The notes beneath the pieces were generated by a model, which was not told the DNA's origin, searched no databases, and was given only the letters and a program-made list of their open reading frames with translations. A stretch of 38,744 nt of DNA from Gammaproteobacteria bacterium (GTDB lineage Bacteria; Pseudomonadota; Gammaproteobacteria; Steroidobacterales; Woeseiaceae): NCBI GenBank assembly GCA_009937505.1, contig JAACFJ010000005.1, positions 1 to 38,744 of the forward strand. The letters are read 5' to 3'. This document shows, one piece after another, positions 26,513 through 33,605 of this stretch. The position numbers and the translations under genes are program-made. Each line of letters starts with the position of its first letter. Position 1 is the stretch's first letter.

Positions 26513-27157
26513 CTAATCGATGCCCAGGATCTTGTGCGTTTGCAAGCTTAGCTTCCAGCGGGGGTGAGCCAGACAGTAGTCGATCGTGGCCCTGGTGTTG
26601 GCATCGCGATCTGCATCGTCCAGCGGCTGCAAATAGAAATCATTGAACTCGAGTGACTCGAATTCTTCAGGCTGCGCCACGTCCTCGGCTTGCGGATAGA
26701 CGAGCTTGAGTTCATTACCCGACGTCTGCTCGAGCGGGGCACTTCCTTTCGGGCTGACGCACAACCAGTCGATGCCCGGCGGCGCCGCGATCGTGCCGTT
26801 CGTCTCCACGCCGACCTCGAAGCCGGCGCCGTGCAAGGCATCGATCAGCGCCTCGTCCAGCTGCAGCAATGGCTCGCCACCGGTGCACACCACGTACTGG
26901 TCGCGGTGTGACTCCGAAACCGGCCAGGCTACGGCCACCGCGTCGGCCAGTGCACTGGCCGTCGGAAATTTGCCGCCACCGGGACCGCCGGTGCCGACGA
27001 ACTCGGTATCGCAGAACCTGCACACCGCTTCCGCGCGATGCTGTTCACGCCCCGTCCAGAGATTGCAGCCGGCAAAACGCAGGAACACTGCGGGGCGTCC
27101 CGTACGGGCACCCTCGCCCTGCAGCGTGTAATAGATTTCCCGGACCGTGTACGTCAT
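26513..27157 (-). CDS. queE: 7-carboxy-7-deazaguanine synthase
   Basis: Radical-SAM enzyme that contracts 6-carboxytetrahydropterin to 7-carboxy-7-deazaguanine in the queuosine pathway. 214 residues. The cluster cysteines are Cys31, Cys46 and Cys49, spacing C-x14-C-x2-C instead of the canonical C-x3-C-x2-C. This matches the insert-bearing subtype known from Burkholderia multivorans QueE. The TGGEPLL motif (SAM-binding GGE) and VETNGT are intact. The start overlaps the queC stop as ATGA, so queC-queE are translationally coupled. Confidence 0.95.
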   Translation of the reverse strand: MTYTVREIYYTLQGEGARTGRPAVFLRFAGCNLWTGREQHRAEAVCRFCDTEFVGTGGPGGGKFPTASALADAVAVAWPVSESHRDQYVVCTGGEPLLQLDEALIDALHGAGFEVGVETNGTIAAPPGIDWLCVSPKGSAPLEQTSGNELKLVYPQAEDVAQPEEFESLEFNDFYLQPLDDADRDANTRATIDYCLAHPRWKLSLQTHKILGID

Positions 27158-27834
27158 CGGATATCGAGCAAAGGATCGCGCACGCCGGCCTCGGCAAAGC
27201 CCCTGGCACGCAGCCGGCAGGCCTGGCAGTCGCCACAGGGCGGCCGGCGGCCGTTGTAGCAGGTGTGTGTCAGCGCCAACATCTCCAGCGCGCCGAGCTG
27301 CACAGCCAGTTCGACGGTTTCCTTTTTGGACCGATGCATGAGGGGCGTGTGGATGGTGAACTCGCGATCCATACCAAGCGTGATCGCCTCTTGCAATGCC
27401 GCCATCGTCTCTTTACGGCAATCGGGATAGCCGCTGTAGTCCGTCTGTGCAACACCGGTCACGAGATGCCGCACATCGTGCCGGTACGCATACGCTGCCG
27501 CAAACGTCAGGAAGATGAGATTGCGTCCCGCGACGAAGGTTACCGGCAGCTCGGTTTCCTCATCCGCCTCATCGCTTACCGGTATTGACGTATCGGTCAG
27601 AGCGTCACCGCCGAGCGCGGCAAACGTGTCGATCGGCAAACACGCGTTCGGTACGCCCGCCGCTGCAGCCACATTGCGCGCGCATTCCAGTTCGATGCGA
27701 TGCTTTTGCCCGTAGTCGAACGTAATGCTCGATACGTTGGCACGACCGAACCGATCAATCGCCCAGTACAGGCAGGTCGTCGAATCCTGTCCGCCCGAGA
27801 GCACGACAAGCGCTTTGTCCGGACCCTTGGTCAT
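27154..27834 (-). CDS. queC: 7-cyano-7-deazaguanine synthase
   Basis: ATP-dependent enzyme converting 7-carboxy-7-deazaguanine to preQ0 with ammonia. 226 residues. PP-loop SGGQDSTT at 13-20; zinc-binding cysteines 192, 200, 203 and 206 (CYNG, then CGDCQAC). It directly precedes queE, and its own ATG overlaps the stop of the upstream SDR gene (ATGA). queD and queF or tgt are not in view, so the rest of the pathway is elsewhere. Confidence 0.96.
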   Translation of the reverse strand: MTKGPDKALVVLSGGQDSTTCLYWAIDRFGRANVSSITFDYGQKHRIELECARNVAAAAGVPNACLPIDTFAALGGDALTDTSIPVSDEADEETELPVTFVAGRNLIFLTFAAAYAYRHDVRHLVTGVAQTDYSGYPDCRKETMAALQEAITLGMDREFTIHTPLMHRSKKETVELAVQLGALEMLALTHTCYNGRRPPCGDCQACRLRARGFAEAGVRDPLLDIR

Positions 27835-28910
27835 GCACCGTCCCTGCCGCTCTTTCGCAGCCCGTTTTCAAACTCATCCCAATCCGGACGTTCGTGCTTC
27901 ACGAGATAGTCACGCGTCAGTTGTTCGGACACGACCCAGAGCCTGTCCGCCATCGCCATGTCCTGCAGGTGACTCTCCCTGACTTCGATCGCATTGCAAT
28001 CTTCGAAGTAACGCCCGCTCGTCGACCCGAGCAGCGGGCTGGTCGCCACGAAACACGACGTCGCTGCGCCCGCATCGACCGACTTCCCGCGCAGCGCCGC
28101 CAGCACGCCGAAACCGAGCTGGAGGAAGCGGTTGACGTTGCGATCGATCTCCGTGTCAATCAGACCCGGGTGCAACGCATTGGACGTTATGCGCGTGCCC
28201 TTCAACAGCTTGCCGAGTTCCAGCGAAAAAAGGACGTTGGCGAGCTTGGAGTGGCCGTAAGCCAGCGAATCGCTGTAATCGCGTTCCAGGGTGATATCGT
28301 CGAAGCGAATGCCGGTCTCCGGTGCACCACGATACGCGGCACGGCTGGCGACGACGACGATGCGCCCCTGCCAGGCAAAGAACAACCTGTCGAGCAGACG
28401 GTTTACGAGCACGAAATGACCGAGATGATTGACAAGGAAATGTTTTTCGACGCCGTCGATGAGCGTTCGCTCGTTGCCTCCTCCCCGATAGCCCGCATTC
28501 AATATCAGCATGTCTATGGGCGAGTTCAGCGCCCGTATCGTCTCGGCGCAGCGCACGACGGAGTCGAAATCGGAGAGTTCGAGCGCGAGCGGGGTCGTCT
28601 TGCCGCGCACGAGCTTGCATGCATCGTCAGCACGCTGCAGCGAGCGGCTCGTGCCGATGACCCAGGCGCCGCGCAGTGCTAGAACGCGCATCGTCTCGAA
28701 TCCGATCCCCGACGTGCAGCCGGTCACGACAGCGATCTTGCCGGACAGGTCGATGCCTTCGGTTACCTGCAGAGCGGTGGAATCCTCATCGAAGTCACTC
28801 CGCGGTACGCCGGGAGCGGCAACCTTGTCGTAGCCGCTGCAGGACGCCGCCAGCGGCGCGGCTGCAATCGCCGCCGACAGGCTGATAAAGCGCCGGCGAT
28901 CCATGCTCAT
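27831..28910 (-). CDS. Short-chain dehydrogenase/reductase with twin-arginine signal
   Basis: 359 residues from ATG 28910 (ATG 28904 also possible). The N-terminus MSMDRRRFISLSAAIAAA is a Tat signal; LAASC could even be a lipobox, so export or lipidation is likely. The Rossmann motif TGCTSGIG is at 63-70, the NAG at 138-140, the catalytic Ser189 and Tyr218-x3-Lys222 (YGHSK) in order, so the enzyme should be active. It resembles the retinol-dehydrogenase/WWOX-like SDR branch. An exported NAD(P)-SDR is unusual; Tat export would let it fold with cofactor first. It is translationally coupled to queC, though no link to queuosine is known. Substrate unknown. Confidence 0.85.
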   Translation of the reverse strand: MSMDRRRFISLSAAIAAAPLAASCSGYDKVAAPGVPRSDFDEDSTALQVTEGIDLSGKIAVVTGCTSGIGFETMRVLALRGAWVIGTSRSLQRADDACKLVRGKTTPLALELSDFDSVVRCAETIRALNSPIDMLILNAGYRGGGNERTLIDGVEKHFLVNHLGHFVLVNRLLDRLFFAWQGRIVVVASRAAYRGAPETGIRFDDITLERDYSDSLAYGHSKLANVLFSLELGKLLKGTRITSNALHPGLIDTEIDRNVNRFLQLGFGVLAALRGKSVDAGAATSCFVATSPLLGSTSGRYFEDCNAIEVRESHLQDMAMADRLWVVSEQLTRDYLVKHERPDWDEFENGLRKSGRDGA

Positions 28911-28929
28911 GAACTGGCAGCCGCCCCCC

Positions 28930-29292
28930 TCACGACCGGAACAGTTTCTCGGCGTCGCTGAGCGATGAATCCGCATCTTCGGATGGCGAATCACCGTCTC
29001 CGAACAACGCGCCAAGGGACTGTTTTGCCTTGTCGGCCTCAGCCTTGGCTGCGGGGTCGAAGGCGTTCTCGCTCGGGACGAACCACTCGCAGAAATTCAG
29101 GCGCTCCTTGTCAACGACGTCCTCGGCATCGTCCTCCAGGCACTGGCGCACCGCCGCCCGATCGAAATGCCGGCACATCCGGCACACGTGCAGGTGTGCG
29201 CTGCACTCGGGGCACTCGTCCCTGCGCGACAGCGGCAGGGACAGCGACGCCAGCGAAGCGCCACAGCGAAAACAGACGATGGTGTGGCTCAT
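28930..29292 (-). CDS. Small zinc-ribbon protein
   Basis: 120 residues from ATG 29292. Three CxxC knuckles, Cys7/10, Cys27/30 and Cys37/40, are followed by more Cys at 51 and 68, then an acidic, Ala/Ser/Asp-rich tail. It most likely binds one or two zinc ions; no DNA- or RNA-binding motif is recognised. The stop is 19 bases before the Tat-SDR start, so it heads a four-gene run: zinc ribbon, SDR, queC, queE. No ribosome site precedes it; instead TATACT lies six bases before the ATG. Confidence 0.75.
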   Translation of the reverse strand: MSHTIVCFRCGASLASLSLPLSRRDECPECSAHLHVCRMCRHFDRAAVRQCLEDDAEDVVDKERLNFCEWFVPSENAFDPAAKAEADKAKQSLGALFGDGDSPSEDADSSLSDAEKLFRS

Positions 29293-29298
29293 CCCAAA

Positions 29299-29304
29299 AG
29301 TATA
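29299..29304 (-). promoter_or_regulatory. TATACT -10 hexamer six bases before the zinc-ribbon ATG
   Basis: Minus-strand TATACT spans 29304 to 29299 and is followed by exactly six bases and ATG, so transcription would start on the A of the start codon. No clear -35 is visible. Confidence 0.45.
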
Positions 29305-29325
29305 GCGCCACACCCGGAGCCCGTC

Positions 29326-31089
29326 TCACAGCTTGCGCTGCGAAGGGACGAATTCGTTCATGACGGCTTCCTTGAGGATGTCGGGCGGCAGCATGCCCTG
29401 GGCGAGCAGGAAATCGTGGAAGGCGCGCTGGTCAAAATCGTCGCGGAGTCGGAGCTCGGTCTGCGCGCGCAGCGCCTGCAACTTGGTGTAGCCGTAGTAG
29501 TACGCCGTCGCCTGGCCGGGGATACGGTAGGTGTAACGCTCGATTTCGTGGTTCGCCCAGGACTCACCGACCGCCATGTCCTCGATCATCAGGCGTCGCG
29601 CCTCTTCAGTCGTGATCATGCCCAGGTTCAGCATTGGGTCGAGAAACATGCGCCCCGCCCGAATGAGCCTGTATTGCAGGCTGATCAGCTGTGCCTCGAG
29701 CGGCAGGTAGGGCCGCACGATCGCTTCGGCGTAGAGGCCCCAGCCTTCCACGTTGGCACTGTTGAAGGCGAACAGTGCGCGCGTAATGGACACTCCAGAC
29801 TCGATGATGCTGGAGAACTGCATTTCGTGCCCGGGCCTTGCCTCGTGCGCCGTCAGCGTCCAGGATCCCGCTTCATAAGTGCCGTCGGTCTGTTGCCAGC
29901 TGCCGTCGTCGTTCTGCGTGAGCTTTGGAATGACGAAATTGGGGTACTCGCCTGTATTGCCCAGGAGGCGCGGAATATCAATGGTCGGGGCTGGCTGTAC
30001 CGCCGTTTCTGCCTCGGTGGCGATACGGATGCCGGCTTCGCGTTCGGGCAGCGTTACGAGTTCCTCGCGTTCGATAATCGCCTCGATCTCGCGCAGCACA
30101 GAGTAGTAGTGGTCGAGCAGCTTGTCGCCATCGAGCGCACCGTCGCTCTTCAACAGCGCGATCACTTCGCGATAATCGCTGGTCTCATAACCTTTCTCGC
30201 GCGCCACGAGCGGTGCCAGCGCCTCCATTTCGTTGCGGATATCCATGTAGCCCTTGCTGGCCTGCTCTATGAGGTCGAGAGGATCCGCGTCGACGCCCCA
30301 GTTCCTGAGCGCGTCCTGGTAAAGGGCCGGCGGCAGACGATAGTCGTCTCTGGCCCGCGGCAGGATCTCGGCGCGCACCCAGTCGTTATAGCCCCGTAGC
30401 TGCCCGGCCAGTAACTCGTAGGTTTCCTGCCACCCATCGAGATCCGTACCGGCGAGCAGTTCCTCGAGACCGCTGATCATCGACTCGGACCGCTGCAGAT
30501 TCTGTATCACCTCACCCCGGTAAGGACCCGCGAGCCCCGCGACGTCGAATCGTTCCCGCGTCCTGTCCTTGGCGAGTTCCGTCAGCGGTTTTTCGGCACC
30601 CTGCAATCCTGCGTATTTCTGCATGCGAACGATCGCCGCCGGGTAGCGCTCACGTGGCACTTGCGGATCCACCAGGGCGCGAACGCCCTGGAACACGGTC
30701 TGGCTTACGTTGTAATACGGCAACAGGTGTTCGCGCGTGAGCCGGGCGCTTGTCCGGCTGTCCTCGACCGACTGGATCAGTATCTCGAGATCCTGCCGAA
30801 CCTTGGGATGGCCTTCTGCAGCCAGGCGTTCTCGCAACTCCGCAAGTACGGCTTCCGACGCGCTGCTGTTTCTTTCATACAGTCCGGGCCGATAGTCGAT
30901 GATCCCCTCGTCCAGCCCTTCGACGCCGAATCTGGCGGCACTCTCAGGATTGAACTCGGCAAGCACCCCGAGGACGATCTGCGCGTGCTCATTGCTCTTC
31001 TCTACCCAGTTGCGCTCTTCGGCGGCAACGGTCGTTGCTACCAGTAAAAGGGCCGTCGCAGCTACCGCCGCTCGATTCGGTAAGATCAT
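29326..31089 (-). CDS. DUF885-family metallohydrolase, exported
   Basis: 587 residues with a signal peptide (about 1-23, cleaved near Val-Ala-Ala). The family zinc motif is HEARPGHE at 415-422, where His415, Glu416 and His421 serve as ligands or catalyst, and Glu448 in NVEGWGLYAE is the third ligand region. DUF885 proteins are gluzincin-like carboxypeptidase relatives acting in the periplasm. The usual HEAxPGHH has Glu for the last His here, a minor change. GGAGA lies seven bases before the ATG. The zinc-ribbon gene follows 33 bases downstream and could share its transcript. An AT-rich island upstream (31231-31292) may be its promoter. Confidence 0.9.
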   Translation of the reverse strand: MILPNRAAVAATALLLVATTVAAEERNWVEKSNEHAQIVLGVLAEFNPESAARFGVEGLDEGIIDYRPGLYERNSSASEAVLAELRERLAAEGHPKVRQDLEILIQSVEDSRTSARLTREHLLPYYNVSQTVFQGVRALVDPQVPRERYPAAIVRMQKYAGLQGAEKPLTELAKDRTRERFDVAGLAGPYRGEVIQNLQRSESMISGLEELLAGTDLDGWQETYELLAGQLRGYNDWVRAEILPRARDDYRLPPALYQDALRNWGVDADPLDLIEQASKGYMDIRNEMEALAPLVAREKGYETSDYREVIALLKSDGALDGDKLLDHYYSVLREIEAIIEREELVTLPEREAGIRIATEAETAVQPAPTIDIPRLLGNTGEYPNFVIPKLTQNDDGSWQQTDGTYEAGSWTLTAHEARPGHEMQFSSIIESGVSITRALFAFNSANVEGWGLYAEAIVRPYLPLEAQLISLQYRLIRAGRMFLDPMLNLGMITTEEARRLMIEDMAVGESWANHEIERYTYRIPGQATAYYYGYTKLQALRAQTELRLRDDFDQRAFHDFLLAQGMLPPDILKEAVMNEFVPSQRKL

Positions 31090-31230
31090 TGAATGTCTCC
31101 GTTGCCGGCGCCCCGCGCGCCATCTTATCTCTCAGAGATGCATGTCCGACCAAAAAAGCTGCAAAAAACTCCCGCAAGGTGCAGGGCGAAAGCCGGGCCG
31201 GGCGCAGAGAGCGCCAGCGGCAGCTACAGA

Positions 31231-31292
31231 ACGATATTGTTAAATAACTTTAATAATGTTTTTTAATATATTGTTTTAACTACTTATTGTTA
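31231..31292. promoter_or_regulatory. AT-rich island upstream of the DUF885 gene
   Basis: About 60 bases of nearly pure A/T in a GC-rich region, with three TATTGTT copies (from about 31235, 31269 and 31285). It overlaps the 3' end of the alcohol dehydrogenase gene. A promoter or nucleoid-protein site for the minus-strand DUF885 gene is plausible; hexamers cannot be assigned with confidence. The rest of 31090-31230 shows nothing convincing. Confidence 0.4.
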
Positions 31293-32289
31293 GCACTTTT
31301 GCGCCACGAATATCACCCCGCCGCAGATCGGTCAACGCCTCGTTGGCGGCCTCCAGTGGATAGGTCTGGGTTTCGACATGGAGCGGCACGTCCGCCGCAA
31401 CCGGCAGGAATTCCGACAGGTCCCAATGCGTGACGTTAGCGACCGTCTTTATTTCCTTTTCGAGCCAGAGGTGGTCCTCGTAACGAATCTCAGCCAGAAG
31501 CTCGCGGTCGGTGTTTTCCTTGCGTATCGCGTTGATGACGAGCCGTCCGCCCGGTTGCAGCCTCTCGAGCGCCAGGATGACGGGTTTCCAGGCCGGGGTA
31601 GTGTCGATGATCGCTTTCGGGGCACCGGGTGGTGGTTCCCCGGTATCGCCGCTCCAATGTGCGCCGAGTTCGAGGGCGAACCGGCGTTCCCGTTCGCTGC
31701 GGGCAAAAACGAATACCGGGCTGTCCGGATACAGGTGGCGGGCCATCTGCAGAACGAGGTGCCCCGAACCGCCAAACCCGGTAAGGCCGAGGGTCTCGCC
31801 ATTTACCAGCCCGGTAAGCCGCAGCGACCGGTAGCCGACGGCGCCTGCGCACATAAGTGGTGCTGCCTCAATATCGTTGAAGGCATCCGGAACACGGGCA
31901 GCATAGGCTTCCGGCACCGTCATCAGTTCCGCATAGCCACCGTCGACGTCGCGGCCGGTCGCCCGGAACGCCGGACTGATGTTTTCGGATTCCGTGCCGT
32001 CCGAGGAATGGATCCAGCCGACGCCAACGCGTTCTTCGAGGCGGAAGCGGCGCGCATTGCGCCCTGTTGCCACGACCCGCCCCACGACCTCGTGCCCTGG
32101 AATGACGGGAAATTTCGGCGGTGGCGTTCGGCCCTCGATTTCATCGAGCTCGGTATGACAGACGCCGCAGGCCGCGACCCGGATCAGGATTTCATCGTCG
32201 GCAGGGCTGGGATCGTCGACATCCGCAAGTACCAGGGGCTCGGGATTGGACTCGAGGCTCCCGGTTGTATGCAGCAACATCGCGCGCAT
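31276..32289 (-). CDS. Zinc-dependent alcohol dehydrogenase family protein, structural-zinc cysteines missing
   Basis: 337 residues, MDR superfamily, close to the adh_fam_2 branch. Catalytic-zinc ligands are present: Cys41 (or Cys44) in CGVCH, His66-Glu67 in GHE, and Cys147 in LMCAGAVGY. The NAD(P) motif is GFGGSG. In the lobe that normally holds four zinc cysteines (about 91-112) there are none: it reads WIHSSDGTESENISPAFRATG. The frame on both sides aligns normally, so this is substitution, not a frameshift. GGAG lies seven bases before the ATG. The substrate is unknown; its divergent neighbour is an uncharacterised protein. Confidence 0.88.
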   Translation of the reverse strand: MRAMLLHTTGSLESNPEPLVLADVDDPSPADDEILIRVAACGVCHTELDEIEGRTPPPKFPVIPGHEVVGRVVATGRNARRFRLEERVGVGWIHSSDGTESENISPAFRATGRDVDGGYAELMTVPEAYAARVPDAFNDIEAAPLMCAGAVGYRSLRLTGLVNGETLGLTGFGGSGHLVLQMARHLYPDSPVFVFARSERERRFALELGAHWSGDTGEPPPGAPKAIIDTTPAWKPVILALERLQPGGRLVINAIRKENTDRELLAEIRYEDHLWLEKEIKTVANVTHWDLSEFLPVAADVPLHVETQTYPLEAANEALTDLRRGDIRGAKVLTISS

Positions 32290-32311
32290 GGTTCTGCTCC
32301 TTTACCCTGCG

Positions 32312-32351
32312 ATTGCCAGAGTATATGGTGCGCCATCAAGCGGCTGGCAAT
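32312..32351. repeat. Nested inverted repeat before the 197-residue protein gene
   Basis: ATTGCCAG (32312-32319) and CTGGCAAT (32344-32351), perfect 8-bp arms 24 bases apart, with ATGG/CCAT nested within. The right arm ends seven bases before the ATG at 32359, so an RNA stem would affect its ribosome site; as DNA it could be a divergent operator. Confidence 0.45.
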
Positions 32352-32358
32352 AGGTATT

Positions 32359-32952
32359 ATGCACGGCAACAATGTACCCCGATCGGTCGTCGCGGCAGCT
32401 CTGGACGCCTGCGCACATGAATCCGAGCGGCTCAACAGCGAACGGATTGCCGATCGCTTTGGCAGCTACGGCATCGATGTCGTCAGCAACGAGCCGGGAC
32501 TTCGGCACGCGAACCTTTACAGTGATGAGAATGGCGACCGCACCTGCCGCACGTATGCGGTGGTGCGGTTCGTTGATAAGCCGGATGCGCTGATCGATGC
32601 CGAGCACGCGCAGATTCTTGCCGGCAAATCGATCGGCGCGATATTCAAAGCCAGTGGCTGGGCGATTCTCAAGGAAACTCTCCACATCGGCACAGCGAGA
32701 CTCGACCATCCCACCCACCCGGTCGCGACACTGATGGGAATCGAGCACGACACTGATATTGCCATGCATGTATACCGCCTGCTGCTGAAGAAGAGCGATC
32801 AGGCCATTGATTACGCAACCCTGATCGAACTTCACCACCCCGAATACCTGGGCCAATCCGACCTCGTGAACCTGTATTCCGTCGAATCCGGCGAGTCCCT
32901 GCAACCGCAGCAGGTCGAAGCGATGAAACTGCTGGGGCTGAATGCCGCTTGA
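32359..32952 (+). CDS. Uncharacterised cytoplasmic protein (UTRA/chorismate-lyase-like outline)
   Basis: 197 residues from ATG 32359; the ribosome site is weak. The frame is open far upstream, but only because it runs antisense to the dehydrogenase. No signal peptide or membrane span. The middle, with SIGAIFKASGWAILKETLHI then RLDHPTHPV, and the later IDYATLIELHHPEYLG recall the chorismate-lyase/UTRA fold used for small-ligand binding. This is a pattern impression, not a match I can confirm. Function unknown. Confidence 0.6.
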   Translation: MHGNNVPRSVVAAALDACAHESERLNSERIADRFGSYGIDVVSNEPGLRHANLYSDENGDRTCRTYAVVRFVDKPDALIDAEHAQILAGKSIGAIFKASGWAILKETLHIGTARLDHPTHPVATLMGIEHDTDIAMHVYRLLLKKSDQAIDYATLIELHHPEYLGQSDLVNLYSVESGESLQPQQVEAMKLLGLNAA

Positions 32953-33045
32953 GCGCCCTCGCGTCTCATTTGTGGCTCGGGTTTGTCGCTCCTTTTCTTT
33001 ACGTCTAAACTCGGCCTACCTTTGGCGTAGATCGAGGTTTTGGGG

Positions 33046-33507
33046 ATGCACGGATTCAACAGCCATAAGATTATTATTGCGGTAACAGCCTTGCTGCTGT
33101 CCGGTCTCGCCGCAGCGCAGGATACGGTGGGTGACCAGGCCAGCGTCTGGGCCGTGATCGAGCGGCAATGGAACGCAGTCGAGGACGGTGACAAAAAATG
33201 GATTGACGAACTGCTCGCGGCCGACTTCTCCGGCTGGCCGAAGACTTCGCCGGCCCCTCGGAGCAAGTCGTCCACCAAGATGTGGAACCGCTTCAACGAA
33301 TCGCAGGGCAAGGTCGTTGCGCATGAATTGTACCCCCTGGCCATCATCATCCACGGCGACGTGGCAGTAGCGCACTACCTTTACACCTCTGCCTACAAGG
33401 ACAAGGACGGCGAGGTCGAGGTCAATAATGGCCGCTACAGCGATGTGCTCGTGCAGACGGATGATGGCTGGAAGTTCCTCTCCTGGCACGGGGGTGCCGA
33501 CGAATAG
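33046..33507 (+). CDS. Exported DUF4440/SnoaL-like (NTF2 fold) protein
   Basis: 153 residues from ATG 33046, with GAGG about eight bases upstream (TTG 33040 is in frame but less likely). A signal peptide (about 1-24) ends LAAA before Gln-Asp. The mature domain has the DUF4440 pattern: VWAVIERQWNAVEDGD, then GDVAVAHYLY and a final DDGWKFLSWHGG strand. NTF2-like folds bind small ligands or act as enzymes; no catalytic role can be assigned here. It lies about 98 bases upstream of the DUF3300 gene with a separate promoter between. Confidence 0.85.
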   Translation: MHGFNSHKIIIAVTALLLSGLAAAQDTVGDQASVWAVIERQWNAVEDGDKKWIDELLAADFSGWPKTSPAPRSKSSTKMWNRFNESQGKVVAHELYPLAIIIHGDVAVAHYLYTSAYKDKDGEVEVNNGRYSDVLVQTDDGWKFLSWHGGADE

Positions 33508-33521
33508 CAGGGGCTGGCGGC

Positions 33522-33555
33522 GTTAAGCGCCGGTTAAGGTAGGTACGGCTATTCT
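33522..33555 (+). promoter_or_regulatory. PmrA-like direct-repeat box and -10 before the DUF3300 gene
   Basis: GTTAAG at 33522-33527 and again at 33533-33538, five bases apart (11-bp period), then 11 bases to TATTCT (33550-33555). OmpR-family response regulators such as PmrA (YTTAAG-N5-YTTAAG) bind such repeats in place of a -35. Confidence 0.5.
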
Positions 33556-33558
33556 CGT

Positions 33559-33591
33559 CTGCAAGGTGGGCTGAAGCGCCCACGTTTGCAG
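33559..33591 (+). promoter_or_regulatory. 5' leader hairpin of the DUF3300 mRNA
   Basis: Arms CTGCAA/TTGCAG (33559-33564 and 33586-33591) and GTGGGC/GCCCAC (33566-33571 and 33578-33583) form a two-segment stem with a 6-base loop. It begins near the expected transcript 5' end and sits just before the GGGAGG ribosome site, so it could protect or regulate the mRNA. Confidence 0.55.
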
Positions 33592-33605
33592 GACCGGGAG
33601 GCCGT

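Noticed and set aside
31142-31243. 33-codon plus-strand frame in the gap before the alcohol dehydrogenase
   Set aside because: Basic, Ala/Pro/Arg-rich peptide with no clear ribosome site; composition fits non-coding GC-rich DNA.
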